64,000 nucleotides of DNA. It comes from an uncultured bacterium. Its GTDB lineage: Bacteria; Bacteroidota; Rhodothermia; Rhodothermales; UBA10348. Location: contig CALSQR010000002.1 of assembly GCA_943788505.1 (NCBI GenBank), positions 317,323 to 381,322 of the forward strand, given 5' to 3'. Position 1 is the stretch's first letter; each line of letters begins with the position of its first letter. The notes beneath the pieces are model-generated. The model had not been told where the DNA came from. It made no database searches and saw nothing but the letters and a program-made list of their open reading frames with translations. Of the stretch, positions 49,201 to 59,422 are shown one piece after another. Position numbers and translations under genes: made by a program.

Positions 49201-50041
49201 CGTGCTGGGCAGGAAGAATGACTTCACGCTCAATACGCTGCTCAATTACTTCTCCAGTATCTTCGTCGACAACTTCTGTCATTCGCTCGATAGACACTGT
49301 GGCAGCCAGCCTACGACCTAGGATTTTCTTGAAGGCTGCTTTCGTCTTAACCGACGCGGAGTCAGCTAGGTCAAAGAGCTTCACGATTTCCTCGTTAGAA
49401 GAATATCCGAGCGCACGCAAGAGCGTAGTCACAGGAAGCTTCTTCTTACGGTCGATATAGGCCCACATCATGTTTCCGACATCGGTCGAGAACTCGATCC
49501 AGGAGCCGCGGAAAGGAATCACGCGGGCTGAATAAAGATCTGTTCCGTTCGGGTGGACACTTTGGCCGAAGAATACGCCGGGGCTACGGTGCAGCTGTGA
49601 TACAACAACACGCTCGGCGCCGTTGATCACGAACGTACCGCGCTCGGTCATGAAGGGCAGGTTGCCTAGATAGACTTCCTGTTCGATGGCTTCTTCAGCC
49701 TCGTCTTCATCTTCATCTTCCTTACTCGAAAGACGCAGTTTCGCCTTAAGAGGAACGGAGAACGAGAGTCCCTGTGCGATGCATTCCGCTACGGAGTGCT
49801 TCGGAGCATCCAGACCAAACTGAATGAATTCTAGGGTATATCTCTCCCGGCTGTCCTGAATGGGGAAGTGTTCACTGAACACCGCCTGAAGACCCACATT
49901 TTCCCTCTCCTCTGGAGGAATGTGGTCCTGAATAAAGTCGTGGAAGGACTTGAGCTGGACGTCCAGGAAGTCCGGGTAGTCGCGGATGGTCTTGATGCGC
50001 GCAAACGTGTTGCGCACGGCTTGACTCTTGACGTTGGGCAT
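46214..50041 (-). CDS. rpoB: DNA-directed RNA polymerase beta subunit
   Basis: '[68 protein letters not shown]', '[25 protein letters not shown]'. Confidence 0.98.
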   Translation of the reverse strand: MPNVKSQAVRNTFARIKTIRDYPDFLDVQLKSFHDFIQDHIPPEERENVGLQAVFSEHFPIQDSRERYTLEFIQFGLDAPKHSVAECIAQGLSFSVPLKAKLRLSSKEDEDEDEAEEAIEQEVYLGNLPFMTERGTFVINGAERVVVSQLHRSPGVFFGQSVHPNGTDLYSARVIPFRGSWIEFSTDVGNMMWAYIDRKKKLPVTTLLRALGYSSNEEIVKLFDLADSASVKTKAAFKKILGRRLAATVSIERMTEVVDEDTGEVIEQRIEREVILPAQHEVEEGDYEKLKEAGVVQVHVIRESSDDDTLDKTTLLNTLKKDPTHSEKEALEYLYLQLRGTEAPDQDTARGVLERLFFSEKRYDLGEVGRYRINSRLRGTEDRKLLTLSRNDIIAIIKELISLQNGKSQVDDIDHLGNRRVRSVGEQLASQFSLGLARMARTIKERMNLRDADKFTPQDLVNARTVSSVINTFFGTNQLSQFMDQTNPLAELTHKRRLSALGPGGLTRERAGFEVRDVHYTHYGRLCPIETPEGPNIGLISSLCVHARINDYGFIETPYRVVKNGKVTKTIEFLSAELEDSAVIAQANAPIDDKGNYVNKYVKCRYRGDFPVVEPKDVQFMDISPNQIVSPAASLIPFLEHDDANRALMGSNMQRQAVPLLRAEAPLCGTGLEARVARDSRAVLLSEGDGVVEYVDAREIRIRYDRTDAEGALSFDEPVKTYYLTKFRRTNQDTCVNQSPIVKVGDRVKKDTVLTDGFSTDKGELALGKNVLVAFMPWRGYNFEDAIVISERLVSDDVYTSVHIEEFELQVRDTKRGEEELTREIPNVSEEATKDLDERGIIRVGAEVKAGDIIVGKITPKGETDPTPEEKLLRAIFGDKAGDVKDASLKAPPGMKGVVIDTKLFSRRKLDPASKKEENKRLAEIEKDLELSMVELNATFWDKFFGLLSGKKAADLIDRDGNVLVSSGAKIDKKAFKDLDPLSIDPRVAFTGDEELNGRVKKLVRNYERQYRDVQGAAKRDKHHVQMGDELPPGIVQLAKVYVAKKRKISVGDKMAGRHGNKGVIAKVVPQEDMPFLEDGTPVDIVLNPLGVPSRMNLGQIYETLLGWAGKKLGTNFATPIFDGATVADVEATMKKAGLPVDGRTQLYDGRSGKAFDQQTTVGYIYMLKLSHLVDDKLHARSIGPYSLITQQPLGGKAQFGGQRLGEMEVWALYAYGASNVLQEMLTYKSDDVQGRSKAYECIVKGENMPEAGTPESFNVLVRELQGLGLEVNLD

Positions 50042-50119
50042 AGTCTGGTCAGTTACCGTTAGGGATGACGGATGGCCCGAAGGCCGATGGAGGGATGACC
50101 TGTAAAAGAACCGCCGAAA

Positions 50120-50145
50120 GCCGGTCCCGGAATTCCGGGACCGGC
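50120..50145. promoter_or_regulatory. Perfect palindrome in the rplL-rpoB intergenic region (attenuator/processing candidate)
   Basis: gccggtcccggaattccgggaccggc, 26 nt, fully self-complementary. Confidence 0.6.
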
Positions 50146-50191
50146 CAGGTCGTATCGGCGTCAGCTAGTGGTAAGCTGCACCGAAGTGCGC

Positions 50192-50569
50192 TTACTTAAG
50201 CTCTACTTCAGCTCCAGCTCCTTCGAGCTTGGCCTTGACGTCTTCCGCTTCTTCTTTCGAAGCAGCTTCTTTGACTGTCGAAGGCGCACCGTCTACCATT
50301 TCCTTGGCTTCTTTGAGACCAAGACCGGTAATGGCGCGAACTTCTTTAATAACGTTGATCTTCTTCTCACCTGCGGACTTGAGGATCACGTCAAATTCTG
50401 TCTGCTCTTCCGCTGCTTCTGCACCGGCTCCAGCAGCAGGACCAGCTACTGCAACAGCAGCTGCTGCAGGCTTGATTCCGTACTCATTTTCGAGTACCTG
50501 AGCGAGTTCGTTGGCTTCTTTGATCGTTAGACCAACCAGCGTCTCTGCAATTTTTGCGATATCTGCCAT
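50192..50569 (-). CDS. rplL: 50S ribosomal protein L7/L12
   Basis: '[48 protein letters not shown]'. Confidence 0.98.
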   Translation of the reverse strand: MADIAKIAETLVGLTIKEANELAQVLENEYGIKPAAAAVAVAGPAAGAGAEAAEEQTEFDVILKSAGEKKINVIKEVRAITGLGLKEAKEMVDGAPSTVKEAASKEEAEDVKAKLEGAGAEVELK

Positions 50570-50690
50570 AATGTTTCTTTTCTCCTGCAGCTGTCTGCGC
50601 CCGGATGGGGCTCGGCTGCCGATTAAGGGTTAATGGTTTCCGTATCCGGAATCCGATGGACGACTCTGTCCAACGGGTGACAATCGTGGA

Positions 50691-51221
50691 TTAGGCTTCT
50701 GCCTTTTCTGCGATTGTCTTGATGGCGCCAACGATGTTGGAACCCTGTGCCTGAAGTGCACCAACCACATTTGTGATCGGAGACTGCAGCAAGCTGATAA
50801 TCTCGCCGATGAGTTCGTCTTTGGACTTGAGACTAGCCAAGACTTCAAGAGCGTCTGCGTGGTAGACTGCGCCTTCCACGTGAGCTGCTTTTAGTTCTGG
50901 TAGTTCGCCTTTAGATGCACTCAGATACGCCTTGATAACGCGTCCTGGAGCTGACGGCTCTTCAGAAAATGCAACGGCCGTAGGACCGTTCAGCGAGTCA
51001 AATACTTCATCGTATCCACCGATGCGCTCCATTGCGAGGCGCAGCATGGTGTTCTTGATGACTTTGTATTCGACGCCGACTTCACGGAATTTGGAGCGCA
51101 ACTCTGTCGCTTGCTCCACCGAGAGGCCGGAATAGTTTGTGATGTAGATGGTAGGCGTCTGCTCGAGCTTTTCAACCAGTTGGTCAACAGTCGCCGCCTT
51201 CTGTGTACGTGTCATTGCCAT
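50691..51221 (-). CDS. rplJ: 50S ribosomal protein L10
   Basis: 'TIYITNYSGLSVEQATELRSKFREVGVEYKVIKNTMLRLAME'; position in the rpl-rpo operon. Confidence 0.97.
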   Translation of the reverse strand: MAMTRTQKAATVDQLVEKLEQTPTIYITNYSGLSVEQATELRSKFREVGVEYKVIKNTMLRLAMERIGGYDEVFDSLNGPTAVAFSEEPSAPGRVIKAYLSASKGELPELKAAHVEGAVYHADALEVLASLKSKDELIGEIISLLQSPITNVVGALQAQGSNIVGAIKTIAEKAEA

Positions 51222-51267
51222 GATGTGACGTTGCTTTGTGCCCTAGCGGGCGGTTCAGAAGGGACAG

Positions 51268-51978
51268 TTAGCGGAGCGATCCGAGCACTTCGTTGCGATC
51301 CATGATGATGCCGGGGCCCATGGTCGTAGAAATAGTGATCGAGCGCACATACGTTCCTTTGGAGGATGCAGGACGCAAACGTAAGATTTCTCTCAGGAAA
51401 GAATCAGCATTGTCTTTCAACTGCTCTGCAGTGAAAGATGACTTGCCGATAGCTGTATGTAAAATACCTGCCTTATCGACACGGAAGTCGATCTTACCTG
51501 CTTTGACTTCGGCGATCGCGCTTGCCAAATCCATAGTAACAGTACCACTTTTAGGATTCGGCATGAGACCACGAGGACCGAGAACCCGACCCAAACGACC
51601 GACAACGGCCATAACGTCTGGTGTTGCGATCACGACGTCGAAATCTGTCCATCCCTGCTTCTGGATCTTGTCAGCCATATCATCCAGACCGACATGGTCG
51701 GCTCCGGCGTCACGGGCTTCCTGCTGCTTGCCTTCGTTTGCTAGAACGAGGACGCGCACATCCTTACCTGTTCCGTGCGGGAGAGCGACCGTACCGCGGA
51801 CCATCTGGTCAGCGTGGCGAGGGTCAACCCCGAGACGCACATCAATATCGACGGACTCGTCAAATTTTGCTGTAGCTGTTTTCTTCAACAGATCTACCGC
51901 TTGCCCCACACCGATGGGACCTTCTGCCTGCTGAATCAGCTCGACAGCGGCGCGGTAGCGTTTTCCTTTCTTGGCCAT
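51268..51978 (-). CDS. rplA: 50S ribosomal protein L1
   Basis: '[41 protein letters not shown]', '[17 protein letters not shown]'. Confidence 0.98.
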   Translation of the reverse strand: MAKKGKRYRAAVELIQQAEGPIGVGQAVDLLKKTATAKFDESVDIDVRLGVDPRHADQMVRGTVALPHGTGKDVRVLVLANEGKQQEARDAGADHVGLDDMADKIQKQGWTDFDVVIATPDVMAVVGRLGRVLGPRGLMPNPKSGTVTMDLASAIAEVKAGKIDFRVDKAGILHTAIGKSSFTAEQLKDNADSFLREILRLRPASSKGTYVRSITISTTMGPGIIMDRNEVLGSLR

Positions 51979-52084
51979 TGTTGGAGTGTTCTTTGCGGTA
52001 CTAACGCCCGTATTCGTTCGCCGGGCTCCCGCTGATGGTAATATTGCCTCTAATCCCGGTAAATTCCGGAACTCATTGTCTTAC

Positions 52085-52543
52085 TCAGGCAACTTTAGGG
52101 GCACCTTTGACTTTAGGGGCACCTTTGACCTTGAGACCCATGGAGCGGGCAGTGCCAGCAATCATTCTGGCGCCTTGGTCAATGTCAAATGCATTCAAGT
52201 CCTGCATCTTCGTCTCGGCGATCTCTCGACACTGGTCCCACGTAACTGAACCTACGTTTTCACGCAGAGGATCAGCTGCACCGGACTTAATCTTTGCTGC
52301 GTTCTTCAGAAGAACTGCGGCAGGAGGACTTTTGACGATGAACGTAAAGGACTTGTCACCAAACACCGTGATTACCACGGGGAGGATGAGTCCCATTCGA
52401 TCCTGCGTAGCGGCGTTAAACGCCTTGCAGAATTCCATAATGTTGACGCCTTTCTGACCAAGTGCGGGACCGATCGGGGGAGCAGGAGAAGCCTGACCAG
52501 CCCGGATCTGCAGCTTGATATAGCCGTCGATCTTTTTTGCCAT
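52085..52543 (-). CDS. rplK: 50S ribosomal protein L11
   Basis: '[36 protein letters not shown]', '[16 protein letters not shown]'. Confidence 0.98.
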   Translation of the reverse strand: MAKKIDGYIKLQIRAGQASPAPPIGPALGQKGVNIMEFCKAFNAATQDRMGLILPVVITVFGDKSFTFIVKSPPAAVLLKNAAKIKSGAADPLRENVGSVTWDQCREIAETKMQDLNAFDIDQGARMIAGTARSMGLKVKGAPKVKGAPKVA

Positions 52544-52682
52544 GATATTTGCGGTTCAAGCGCCGCTCTGCAGCGGCTCCCGCCTCTTGTTAAGTGCTAA
52601 AATGCGCAAGCTGATCACTAACCGCCTGCCTGTAGTGCTGTTCCCGATACAACGTCGGAAACAGTGAATTTACTACGAAGCC

Positions 52683-53240
52683 CTATGCTTCGTGTTCAAC
52701 CTGTAGATAATCCAACTCAAGTGGCGTCTTACGACCAAAGATGGACACCATCACGCGGACCTTCATCTTATCGGGATATACCTCCTCGACTAATCCGTTA
52801 AAGTTGTTGAATGGACCATCCACAACTTTGACAGCATCTCCTGCCTTGAACGGAATTTCGGGCTGTTCCCCAATTTCACGTGCCTCATCCATCTTACCGA
52901 GGATGCGGTTCACTTCTTCTTGGCGCAATGCGGTAGGTTCGTCTCCTGTGGTCAGGAATCCAACTACTGATGGTACGCCAGAGATCACGTGTTTTAATTC
53001 CTTGTCGAGAAGGGCATTGAGCAGAATATATCCCGGAAAGAAGTTTTTCTCCCGAGTACGCTTCTTGCCGGCCCTCATCTCGAAAACCGTTTCGGTCGGA
53101 ATCATGATATCAGGAAGCTTCTCGGTCATGCCGAGACGCTCTAGTTCCTGCTCCAGGTTTTCCTTGACCTTTTTCTCATGACCGGAAAAGGTGCGTAGTA
53201 CGTACCACTTTCGGATCGATTTTCCTTTCGAAGTCTCCAT
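52683..53240 (-). CDS. nusG: Transcription termination/antitermination protein NusG
   Basis: 'KWYVLRTFSGHEKKVKENLEQELERLG', 'FFPGYILLNALL', 'FKAGDAVKVVDGPFNNFNGLVEEV'. Start ATG at 53240. Confidence 0.96.
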   Translation of the reverse strand: METSKGKSIRKWYVLRTFSGHEKKVKENLEQELERLGMTEKLPDIMIPTETVFEMRAGKKRTREKNFFPGYILLNALLDKELKHVISGVPSVVGFLTTGDEPTALRQEEVNRILGKMDEAREIGEQPEIPFKAGDAVKVVDGPFNNFNGLVEEVYPDKMKVRVMVSIFGRKTPLELDYLQVEHEA

Positions 53241-53287
53241 GTCAACGTTTGATCTAGTGATCGATGGGCGCAGATCCTGCAGTGGTG

Positions 53288-53470
53288 TCAACCGTAGATG
53301 ACTTCCAGAACCGTGCTGATCACACGATCGGTAGCAAATATGAAGAGAGCGATCACAACGGAGGCAACAATTGTGACCACCGTATTACTGATCAATTCTT
53401 TCTGCGAAGGCCATGTGACCTTGCGCATTTCCTTGGCCACTTCTTCCATGTAGTTGCCGATACTAGCCAT
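53288..53470 (-). CDS. secE: Preprotein translocase subunit SecE
   Basis: 60 aa, 'NYMEEVAKEMRKVTWPSQKELISNTVVTIVASVVIALFIFATDRVISTVLEVIYG'. Confidence 0.95.
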   Translation of the reverse strand: MASIGNYMEEVAKEMRKVTWPSQKELISNTVVTIVASVVIALFIFATDRVISTVLEVIYG

Positions 53471-53588
53471 TTCTCACCTCAGTATGATAGACTATTGCGG
53501 ATCTCGGGTTGAGACGTCGTAGAGCAAGCCCTACTGACAATCTGGTCCCACCGGCCCCTGAGAACCAGCGATCCATTCCTGATATTGC

Positions 53589-53661
<73 letters not shown>

Positions 53662-53823
53662 TCGCGCCATTTTGCTCAAATACACCGGTTTTCCCGTATG
53701 CACATCGGCCGGAGACCGTTTCCGGCCTCCGGCATCGTGCGTATTCAAGCCAATGAAGGAATCCTTAGGCGTTTGGCTGTTGCCTTCGAACTGCCAGCAG
53801 GCAGCATGTTCCCTCGTCGTTTT

Positions 53824-55014
53824 TTAGTCGAGGATTTTGGAGACGACTCCAGCACCCACCGTGCGACCACCTTCGCGAATAGCGAAGCGCAGTCCCTGCT
53901 CCATGGCGACAGGCACAATCAGTTTCACTTTGAACTGCGTGTTGTCACCAGGCATGATCATCTCGACGCCTTCTGGAAGCTCAATGTCTCCTGTTACGTC
54001 CGTCGTACGGAAGTAGAACTGAGGACGGTAGCCTTTGAAAAACGGCGTGTGACGACCACCTTCGTCTTTCGACAAAACGTAGACCTCGCACTCAAATTCT
54101 TTATGCGGTGTAACCGAACCCGGCTTCACTAGAACCATGCCGCGCTCAACATCGTCTTTCTTCGTTCCACGAAGAAGAATACCGGCGTTGTCACCAGCTT
54201 GGGCGCGATCAAGTAGCTTGCGAAACATCTCGATTCCCGTAACGGTCGTCGACTGCTTCTCTTCCCGCATTCCGATGATGTCAATAACATCACCAACGTT
54301 GAGGACGCCACGTTCTACACGGCCTGTTACTACCGTTCCGCGACCCGTAATCGAGAATACATCCTCGATCGGCATCAAGAAAGGCTTCTCATGGTCGCGC
54401 TCCGGCGTTGGAATGTAGCTGTCAACAGCTGCCATCAGTTCCATGATCTTGCCTTCCCACTGCTCTTCCCCGTTGAGGGCGCCAAGGGCTGAACCCTGGA
54501 TCACTGGAATGTCGTCGCCAGGGAACTCATACGAGTCCAACAGCTCACGAACTTCCATCTCAACGAGCTCAAGAAGCTCTTCGTCGTCTACAAGGTCAAC
54601 CTTGTTCATGAAGACCACGATGTAGGGTACACCTACCTGACGTGCAAGCAGGATGTGCTCACGCGTCTGAGGCATTGGGCCGTCAGTGGCGGCTACTACA
54701 AGAATAGCGCCATCCATCTGGGCTGCTCCCGTGACCATGTTCTTGACGTAGTCGGCGTGACCTGGACAGTCAACGTGGGCGTAATGACGCTCTTCCGTCT
54801 CGTACTCAACGTGCGCCGTCGCAATCGTGATTCCACGCTCGCGCTCTTCCGGTGCATTGTCAATCGAATCGAAGGAACGAAGTTCGTTTCCTGATACGTG
54901 CTTGGCCAGCACCGTAGTGATGGCGGCCGTCAGTGTCGTCTTGCCGTGGTCAACGTGACCAATCGTACCGACGTTCACGTGGGGCTTGTTACGCTGGAAA
55001 GTTTCCTTTGCCAT
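53824..55014 (-). CDS. tuf: Translation elongation factor Tu
   Basis: '[33 protein letters not shown]', '[26 protein letters not shown]', '[23 protein letters not shown]'. Confidence 0.98.
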   Translation of the reverse strand: MAKETFQRNKPHVNVGTIGHVDHGKTTLTAAITTVLAKHVSGNELRSFDSIDNAPEERERGITIATAHVEYETEERHYAHVDCPGHADYVKNMVTGAAQMDGAILVVAATDGPMPQTREHILLARQVGVPYIVVFMNKVDLVDDEELLELVEMEVRELLDSYEFPGDDIPVIQGSALGALNGEEQWEGKIMELMAAVDSYIPTPERDHEKPFLMPIEDVFSITGRGTVVTGRVERGVLNVGDVIDIIGMREEKQSTTVTGIEMFRKLLDRAQAGDNAGILLRGTKKDDVERGMVLVKPGSVTPHKEFECEVYVLSKDEGGRHTPFFKGYRPQFYFRTTDVTGDIELPEGVEMIMPGDNTQFKVKLIVPVAMEQGLRFAIREGGRTVGAGVVSKILD

Positions 55015-55202
55015 GTTTGCTTACCTGCAGGTGTCTCGTTTTATGTCGTAGATCTCTACGGTTTTTGGGTGATCCCGGATAATGGATCCAAGGGACCCAT
55101 TTAGCTTGCCGACGTAGACGCTCGACAAGCGTACACTGCCTTCTAATGTAGAGGATGCTGAGCTCCGCTTCCCCATTGATACACTTTCGGGCATTATGTA
55201 TG

Positions 55203-55274
<72 letters not shown>

Positions 55275-55293
55275 ACTGCGTTGGGTCGATCCA

Positions 55294-55325
55294 GTCAATC
55301 TGGGCAGCAAGCTGCCCAGATTGAC
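55294..55325. repeat. 15-bp perfect inverted repeat between tRNA-Thr(GGT) and tRNA-Gly
   Basis: gtcaatctgggcagc-aa-gctgcccagattgac. Confidence 0.9.
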
Positions 55326-55327
55326 AT

Positions 55328-55403
<76 letters not shown>

Positions 55404-55416
55404 AAAGCGCAGCACC

Positions 55417-55459
55417 GCCGTTGCCATGTCGAGCGTCTAACGCTCGACATGGCAACGGC
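55417..55459. repeat. 19-bp perfect inverted repeat between tRNA-Gly and tRNA-Tyr
   Basis: gccgttgccatgtcgagcg-tctaa-cgctcgacatggcaacggc. Confidence 0.92.
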
Positions 55460-55463
55460 AAAG

Positions 55464-55549
55464 TGGTGGACGGGGGAGGATTCGAACCTCCGAAGTCGAA
55501 AGACACTGGATTTACAGTCCAGCCCGGTTGACCGCTTCGGTACCCGTCC
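55464..55549 (-). tRNA. tRNA-Tyr (GTA), with encoded CCA
   Basis: ggacgggtaccgaagcggtcaaccgggctggactgtaaatccagtgtctttcgacttcggaggttcgaatcctcccccgtccacca; long variable arm, anticodon GTA. Confidence 0.95.
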
Positions 55550-55645
55550 AGGGTATGTTCCAGCTTGTCACAGTTGGTAGTTGTGACGGTGCTGGCACCC
55601 GTTGCCGCTACTACATCATCAAAGATGATCTACTAGTGACTATTG

Positions 55646-55718
55646 AGCTGGCAGAGGGACTCGAACCCCCGACCTGCTGATTACAAATCAGCTGCTCTAC
55701 CAACTGAGCTATGCCAGC
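55646..55718 (-). tRNA. tRNA-Thr (TGT)
   Basis: gctggcatagctcagttggtagagcagctgatttgtaatcagcaggtcgggggttcgagtccctctgccagct; loop ttTGTaa. Confidence 0.95.
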
Positions 55719-55817
55719 AAGGCTCAATCCTGGTTTTTGGCCAGAACCGAAATTTACGCTGACCCCTGACGCAAGTCAACCACATGGGGCGTAAAGGATC
55801 CGTGAAACCGCTCCCGC

Positions 55818-56438
55818 TCAATCTTGTTGTTTCTTTTGGCTCCGGCGGTGCCTAATCAGCTGTAGGAGCACAAAAATGACGATTACCGTCATAATTAGAC
55901 CTCCCCAGGCCTGTAAATACCCGCTAACTATTTCCCAGTTCTCTCCAACCACGACACCGGCGCCTGTCAAAAGTGCACACCAAGCAAGAGAACTTATGCT
56001 ACTCCAGAACCATGTTCGAGACGTGTCCATGTGGGCCATTCCCACCGTCAAAGAAATCACAGATCTCAAACCGCTTAAAAAGCGGTTAGCAGCAACGAGC
56101 GCAAATCCTTGCTCGTTAAGTTTTTCTTGAACAACCCGTATTCGCTTTTTCGGCAACCATCGAAAGCGATCGGGATCAAGCAGGCCAACGCCAACGCGGA
56201 AGCCAATCGCATACATGGACATGAATCCTAGTGTCCCACCAACGGTTGCGAGTACAATGACAAGCCAGGGACTAAGAAGTGTAAGCCCAGCCATGTATCC
56301 CCCGAATACCACGACCATATCACCAGGAATAGGTGGAACGACATTCTCAAGCCAAGCAACGCATAGGATAATGGAGTAAGCCCACATGGGCGACAAAGAG
56401 GACATCCAGGCTACGATGTCGAGTAGCATGTCCCCCAT
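55818..56438 (-). CDS. DedA family membrane protein
   Basis: 'ENVVPPIPGDMVVVFGGYMAGL', 'FALVAANRFLSGLRSVISLTVGMAHMDTSRTWFWSSISSLAWCALLTGAGVVVGE'. Start ATG overlaps the ispF stop. Confidence 0.9.
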   Translation of the reverse strand: MGDMLLDIVAWMSSLSPMWAYSIILCVAWLENVVPPIPGDMVVVFGGYMAGLTLLSPWLVIVLATVGGTLGFMSMYAIGFRVGVGLLDPDRFRWLPKKRIRVVQEKLNEQGFALVAANRFLSGLRSVISLTVGMAHMDTSRTWFWSSISSLAWCALLTGAGVVVGENWEIVSGYLQAWGGLIMTVIVIFVLLQLIRHRRSQKKQQD

Positions 56439-56917
56439 CAGTGTGCCACCGGGCGTATTAGACACACGGCGTGTGCCGCCATGCCTTCGCCAGTCCCAAC
56501 AAAGCCAAGACGCTCCGTCGTGGTTGCCTTAACTGACACGGTATCCAGTTCCATGGAGGTCGCTTCTGCTATTCGCTCCCTCATTGAGTCAATATAGGGG
56601 CGCAATTTTGGCGCTTGAGCAGCCACCGTTGCATCAATGTTAACCGGTTCAAATCCGGCATTCCTAATCAGCCGAATCGTTTCTTCAAGCAAAACGATAG
56701 AGTCAGCGCCCTTGTAGGCAGGATCTGTATCCGGAAAATGAAGACCAATATCTCCGAGAGCTGCTGCACCCAGAAAGGCATCAGAAATGGCGTGCAGCAG
56801 GACATCGGCGTCTGAATGCCCATCAAGTCCTTTCTCAAACGGTATGGTAATACCCCCCAGGATGAGTGGGCGCCCAGCTACTAACCGATGGACATCATAT
56901 CCGAAACCAATGCGCAT
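56438..56917 (-). CDS. ispF: 2-C-methyl-D-erythritol 2,4-cyclodiphosphate synthase
   Basis: '[65 protein letters not shown]'. Confidence 0.97.
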   Translation of the reverse strand: MRIGFGYDVHRLVAGRPLILGGITIPFEKGLDGHSDADVLLHAISDAFLGAAALGDIGLHFPDTDPAYKGADSIVLLEETIRLIRNAGFEPVNIDATVAAQAPKLRPYIDSMRERIAEATSMELDTVSVKATTTERLGFVGTGEGMAAHAVCLIRPVAH

Positions 56918-56920
56918 AGT

Positions 56921-57679
56921 CTATCTCGTTTCCTGGCCGACTATCTGTTCGCGTTCTTCCATTTCAAGTATCTCCATCCAGTCCGGCCAATAGCGGTTCG
57001 CAGTATCCCAATCTTCTGGCGTCGTGATTTTGATATTCATCACACTTCCAGTAACGGGAAAAACGCGATGTCCCTGACGCTGCACTAAATCCACATCATC
57101 TGTTGCATGAATACCGGCTTTGTCCGCCGCATCATGCGCTTTTCGTAGCCACTCCGGACGAAATCCTTGGGGAGTCTGGACACGGACTAGTTCTTCGCGT
57201 GGTACAGTTTCACCGAAAATGATTTCCCCGTCAGGTTCTCCAGCGATTCGCCTCACCGTGTCTGTGATAGACAAAGCAAGACTGCTGGCGCCATGAAGCC
57301 GGGTCGTCTCAATTACAGCACTGACCCTGGACATTCGAACGAAGGGGCGAACGGCATCGTGTATTAGCACGACATCCACCCCGTCAGGAAGCGCCTCGAT
57401 GGCCTCGCGAACAGTGTCTTGCCTCGTCTCCCCTCCTGGAACCACATCGAGCAATTTTGAAATCCCTACGCGCCGCAATTCAACGCGTAGAGGATCTACC
57501 GCATCTTCGGGAGTAGCTACGATAATATGATCCACTTTCGCATGTCGCTCAAACACAAGCAGCGTCTGAACCAGGACGGATTTCCCGCCTAGCACCCGGA
57601 ACTGCTTCCGGTGACCGCCCAGTCGCGTCCCTTGCCCAGCGGCGGGGATTATGACGGCAACCTGTCCGGAATCTGACAT
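56921..57679 (-). CDS. ispD: 2-C-methyl-D-erythritol 4-phosphate cytidylyltransferase
   Basis: 'VAVIIPAAGQGTRLGGHRKQFRVLGGKSVL', 'VLIHDAVRPFV', 'VQTPQGFRPEWLRKAHDAA'. Confidence 0.96.
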   Translation of the reverse strand: MSDSGQVAVIIPAAGQGTRLGGHRKQFRVLGGKSVLVQTLLVFERHAKVDHIIVATPEDAVDPLRVELRRVGISKLLDVVPGGETRQDTVREAIEALPDGVDVVLIHDAVRPFVRMSRVSAVIETTRLHGASSLALSITDTVRRIAGEPDGEIIFGETVPREELVRVQTPQGFRPEWLRKAHDAADKAGIHATDDVDLVQRQGHRVFPVTGSVMNIKITTPEDWDTANRYWPDWMEILEMEEREQIVGQETR

Positions 57680-57692
57680 GACAGTAGATAGA

Positions 57693-58739
57693 TCAAATGA
57701 TCAGCATCGCGTCTCCGAAGGAGAACAACCGATACTTTTCCTTCATGGCAACTTGATAGGCTTCCATCATAAAATCATACCCGGCAAAGGCCGAGACGAG
57801 CATGAGGAGCGTACTCTTGGGCATGTGGAAGTTCGTAAGCAGGCGTTCCGTGATGTGGAACTCGTACGACGGATAAATGAATTTGTCCGTCCAGCCAATA
57901 TTCGCCTTCAGCGTATATGCAGCAGAAAGACTCGATTCAATAGCGCGCACTACCGTTGTGCCCACGGCAGTTATCGTATGGTCGGGCGAGTTCAACGCCA
58001 CATTGGCAGTCGCGGCCACTTCTGGGGTGACGTGATAGAACTCAGAGTCCATGCGGTGTTTGGTCAGGTCTTCCACCTCTACCGGACGAAATGTACCCAG
58101 ACCCACATGAAGGGTAACCGGTAAAATATGGACACCTTTCGTCTCTAATCCGGTAATAATGTCCGGCGTGAAATGAAGACCTGCCGTCGGGGCAGCAACA
58201 GCGCCTCTCTCTGAGGCAAAAAGCGTCTGATAGCGCTCCCTGTCTTCGGGCTCAACGTCCCGCTTGAGGTAGGGAGGAATCGGCGTTTCGCCAATCTCGT
58301 CAATTTTGAGGTAGAGCTCTTCGTTTGAACCTTCGAAAACAAAGCGGATTGTGCGGCCGCGCGAAGTCGTGTTGTCGATGACCTCCGCAATCAAACCGTT
58401 TTCGAAATACAGCTTGTTGCCGATCCGGATTTTACGAGCAGGATCAACAATTACATCCCATAGTCGGCTTTCAGGGTTCAGTTCACGAAGCAGGAAAACT
58501 TCAATCCGGGCGCCGGTCTTTTCCTTATTACCGAAGAGTCTGGCTGGAAACACTTTCGTGTTGTTAACCATCATTACATCGCCTTTGGAGTAGTAATCTC
58601 CGAGGTCTTTGAATGTTCGATGCTCGATGGTCTGGTTAGCACGGTTAAGCACCATCAGCCGCGACGAATCGCGCGGGTCTGCAGGGTACTTGGCTACTAG
58701 ATTCTTGGGGTACTCAAACTCGAATTGTGTGAGTTTCAT
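57693..58739 (-). CDS. queA: tRNA preQ1(34) S-adenosylmethionine ribosyltransferase-isomerase
   Basis: '[24 protein letters not shown]', '[17 protein letters not shown]', '[16 protein letters not shown]', '[10 protein letters not shown]', '[19 protein letters not shown]'. Confidence 0.96.
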   Translation of the reverse strand: MKLTQFEFEYPKNLVAKYPADPRDSSRLMVLNRANQTIEHRTFKDLGDYYSKGDVMMVNNTKVFPARLFGNKEKTGARIEVFLLRELNPESRLWDVIVDPARKIRIGNKLYFENGLIAEVIDNTTSRGRTIRFVFEGSNEELYLKIDEIGETPIPPYLKRDVEPEDRERYQTLFASERGAVAAPTAGLHFTPDIITGLETKGVHILPVTLHVGLGTFRPVEVEDLTKHRMDSEFYHVTPEVAATANVALNSPDHTITAVGTTVVRAIESSLSAAYTLKANIGWTDKFIYPSYEFHITERLLTNFHMPKSTLLMLVSAFAGYDFMMEAYQVAMKEKYRLFSFGDAMLII

Positions 58740-58903
58740 GCGGCCTTACAGGGCTTAAATATGTAACGAATCCGATGTCCAAAACGTGTGGGGTGGACGA
58801 CCGGAAAAAGGTCCGGAATATACGCTCGATTCCTGCTCACTCCAAACGGCATCTGGGGCCGTCTGGTATTGAACGGCGTTCTTCTCCTTCCTACTATGGG
58901 CAT

Positions 58904-59422
58904 ATGAATCGCTTTCTGCCAAAGTATACCACGCCTCGCAACCTCCTTTCTGGTGTCGCCAGTGCGCAGAGCCTGTCCCTGACTCTATTGCTCATACTCT
59001 TTACCCTTAGTGGCTGCGATTCAGGACTTGAACCGCCAGAGGACTTTGGAACGGGGTCCATCGATGTCGCAGTCACGTATTCAGGAGAATGGCCGCCGGG
59101 TCAAGAGCTGAATGATCTCCGATTCATTGCCATGCGCTTCCTCCCTGCTGATACGTCGGACTTCTTTCGACTAAATGAAATGATCATCAGCACGCGTCTT
59201 GCCACCAACGTACCATCCGACGTTTTTAGAATCGAGAATGCGCCCGCTGGGACCTATTTCTATACAGGAATCGCGCAGCAATTCAGCGACAACTTGTTAT
59301 CCTGGCGACCGATAGGTCTGTACGAAGACAACAGTGGTGTTTTCTCTATAGGACGAGGCCAAGAGGTGTCGCTTGATGTGCACGTGGATTTTGCCAACCT
59401 ACCTGAATTCCCTCCAAGATGA
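58904..59422 (+). CDS. Hypothetical lipoprotein preceding a TonB-dependent receptor
   Basis: Lipobox 'LFTLSGCDSG'; ATGA overlap with the downstream receptor gene. Start at the internal ATG at 58904. Confidence 0.7.
   Translation: MNRFLPKYTTPRNLLSGVASAQSLSLTLLLILFTLSGCDSGLEPPEDFGTGSIDVAVTYSGEWPPGQELNDLRFIAMRFLPADTSDFFRLNEMIISTRLATNVPSDVFRIENAPAGTYFYTGIAQQFSDNLLSWRPIGLYEDNSGVFSIGRGQEVSLDVHVDFANLPEFPPR

Noticed and set aside
51293-51934. 213-aa plus-strand ORF
   Set aside because: Antisense of rplA.
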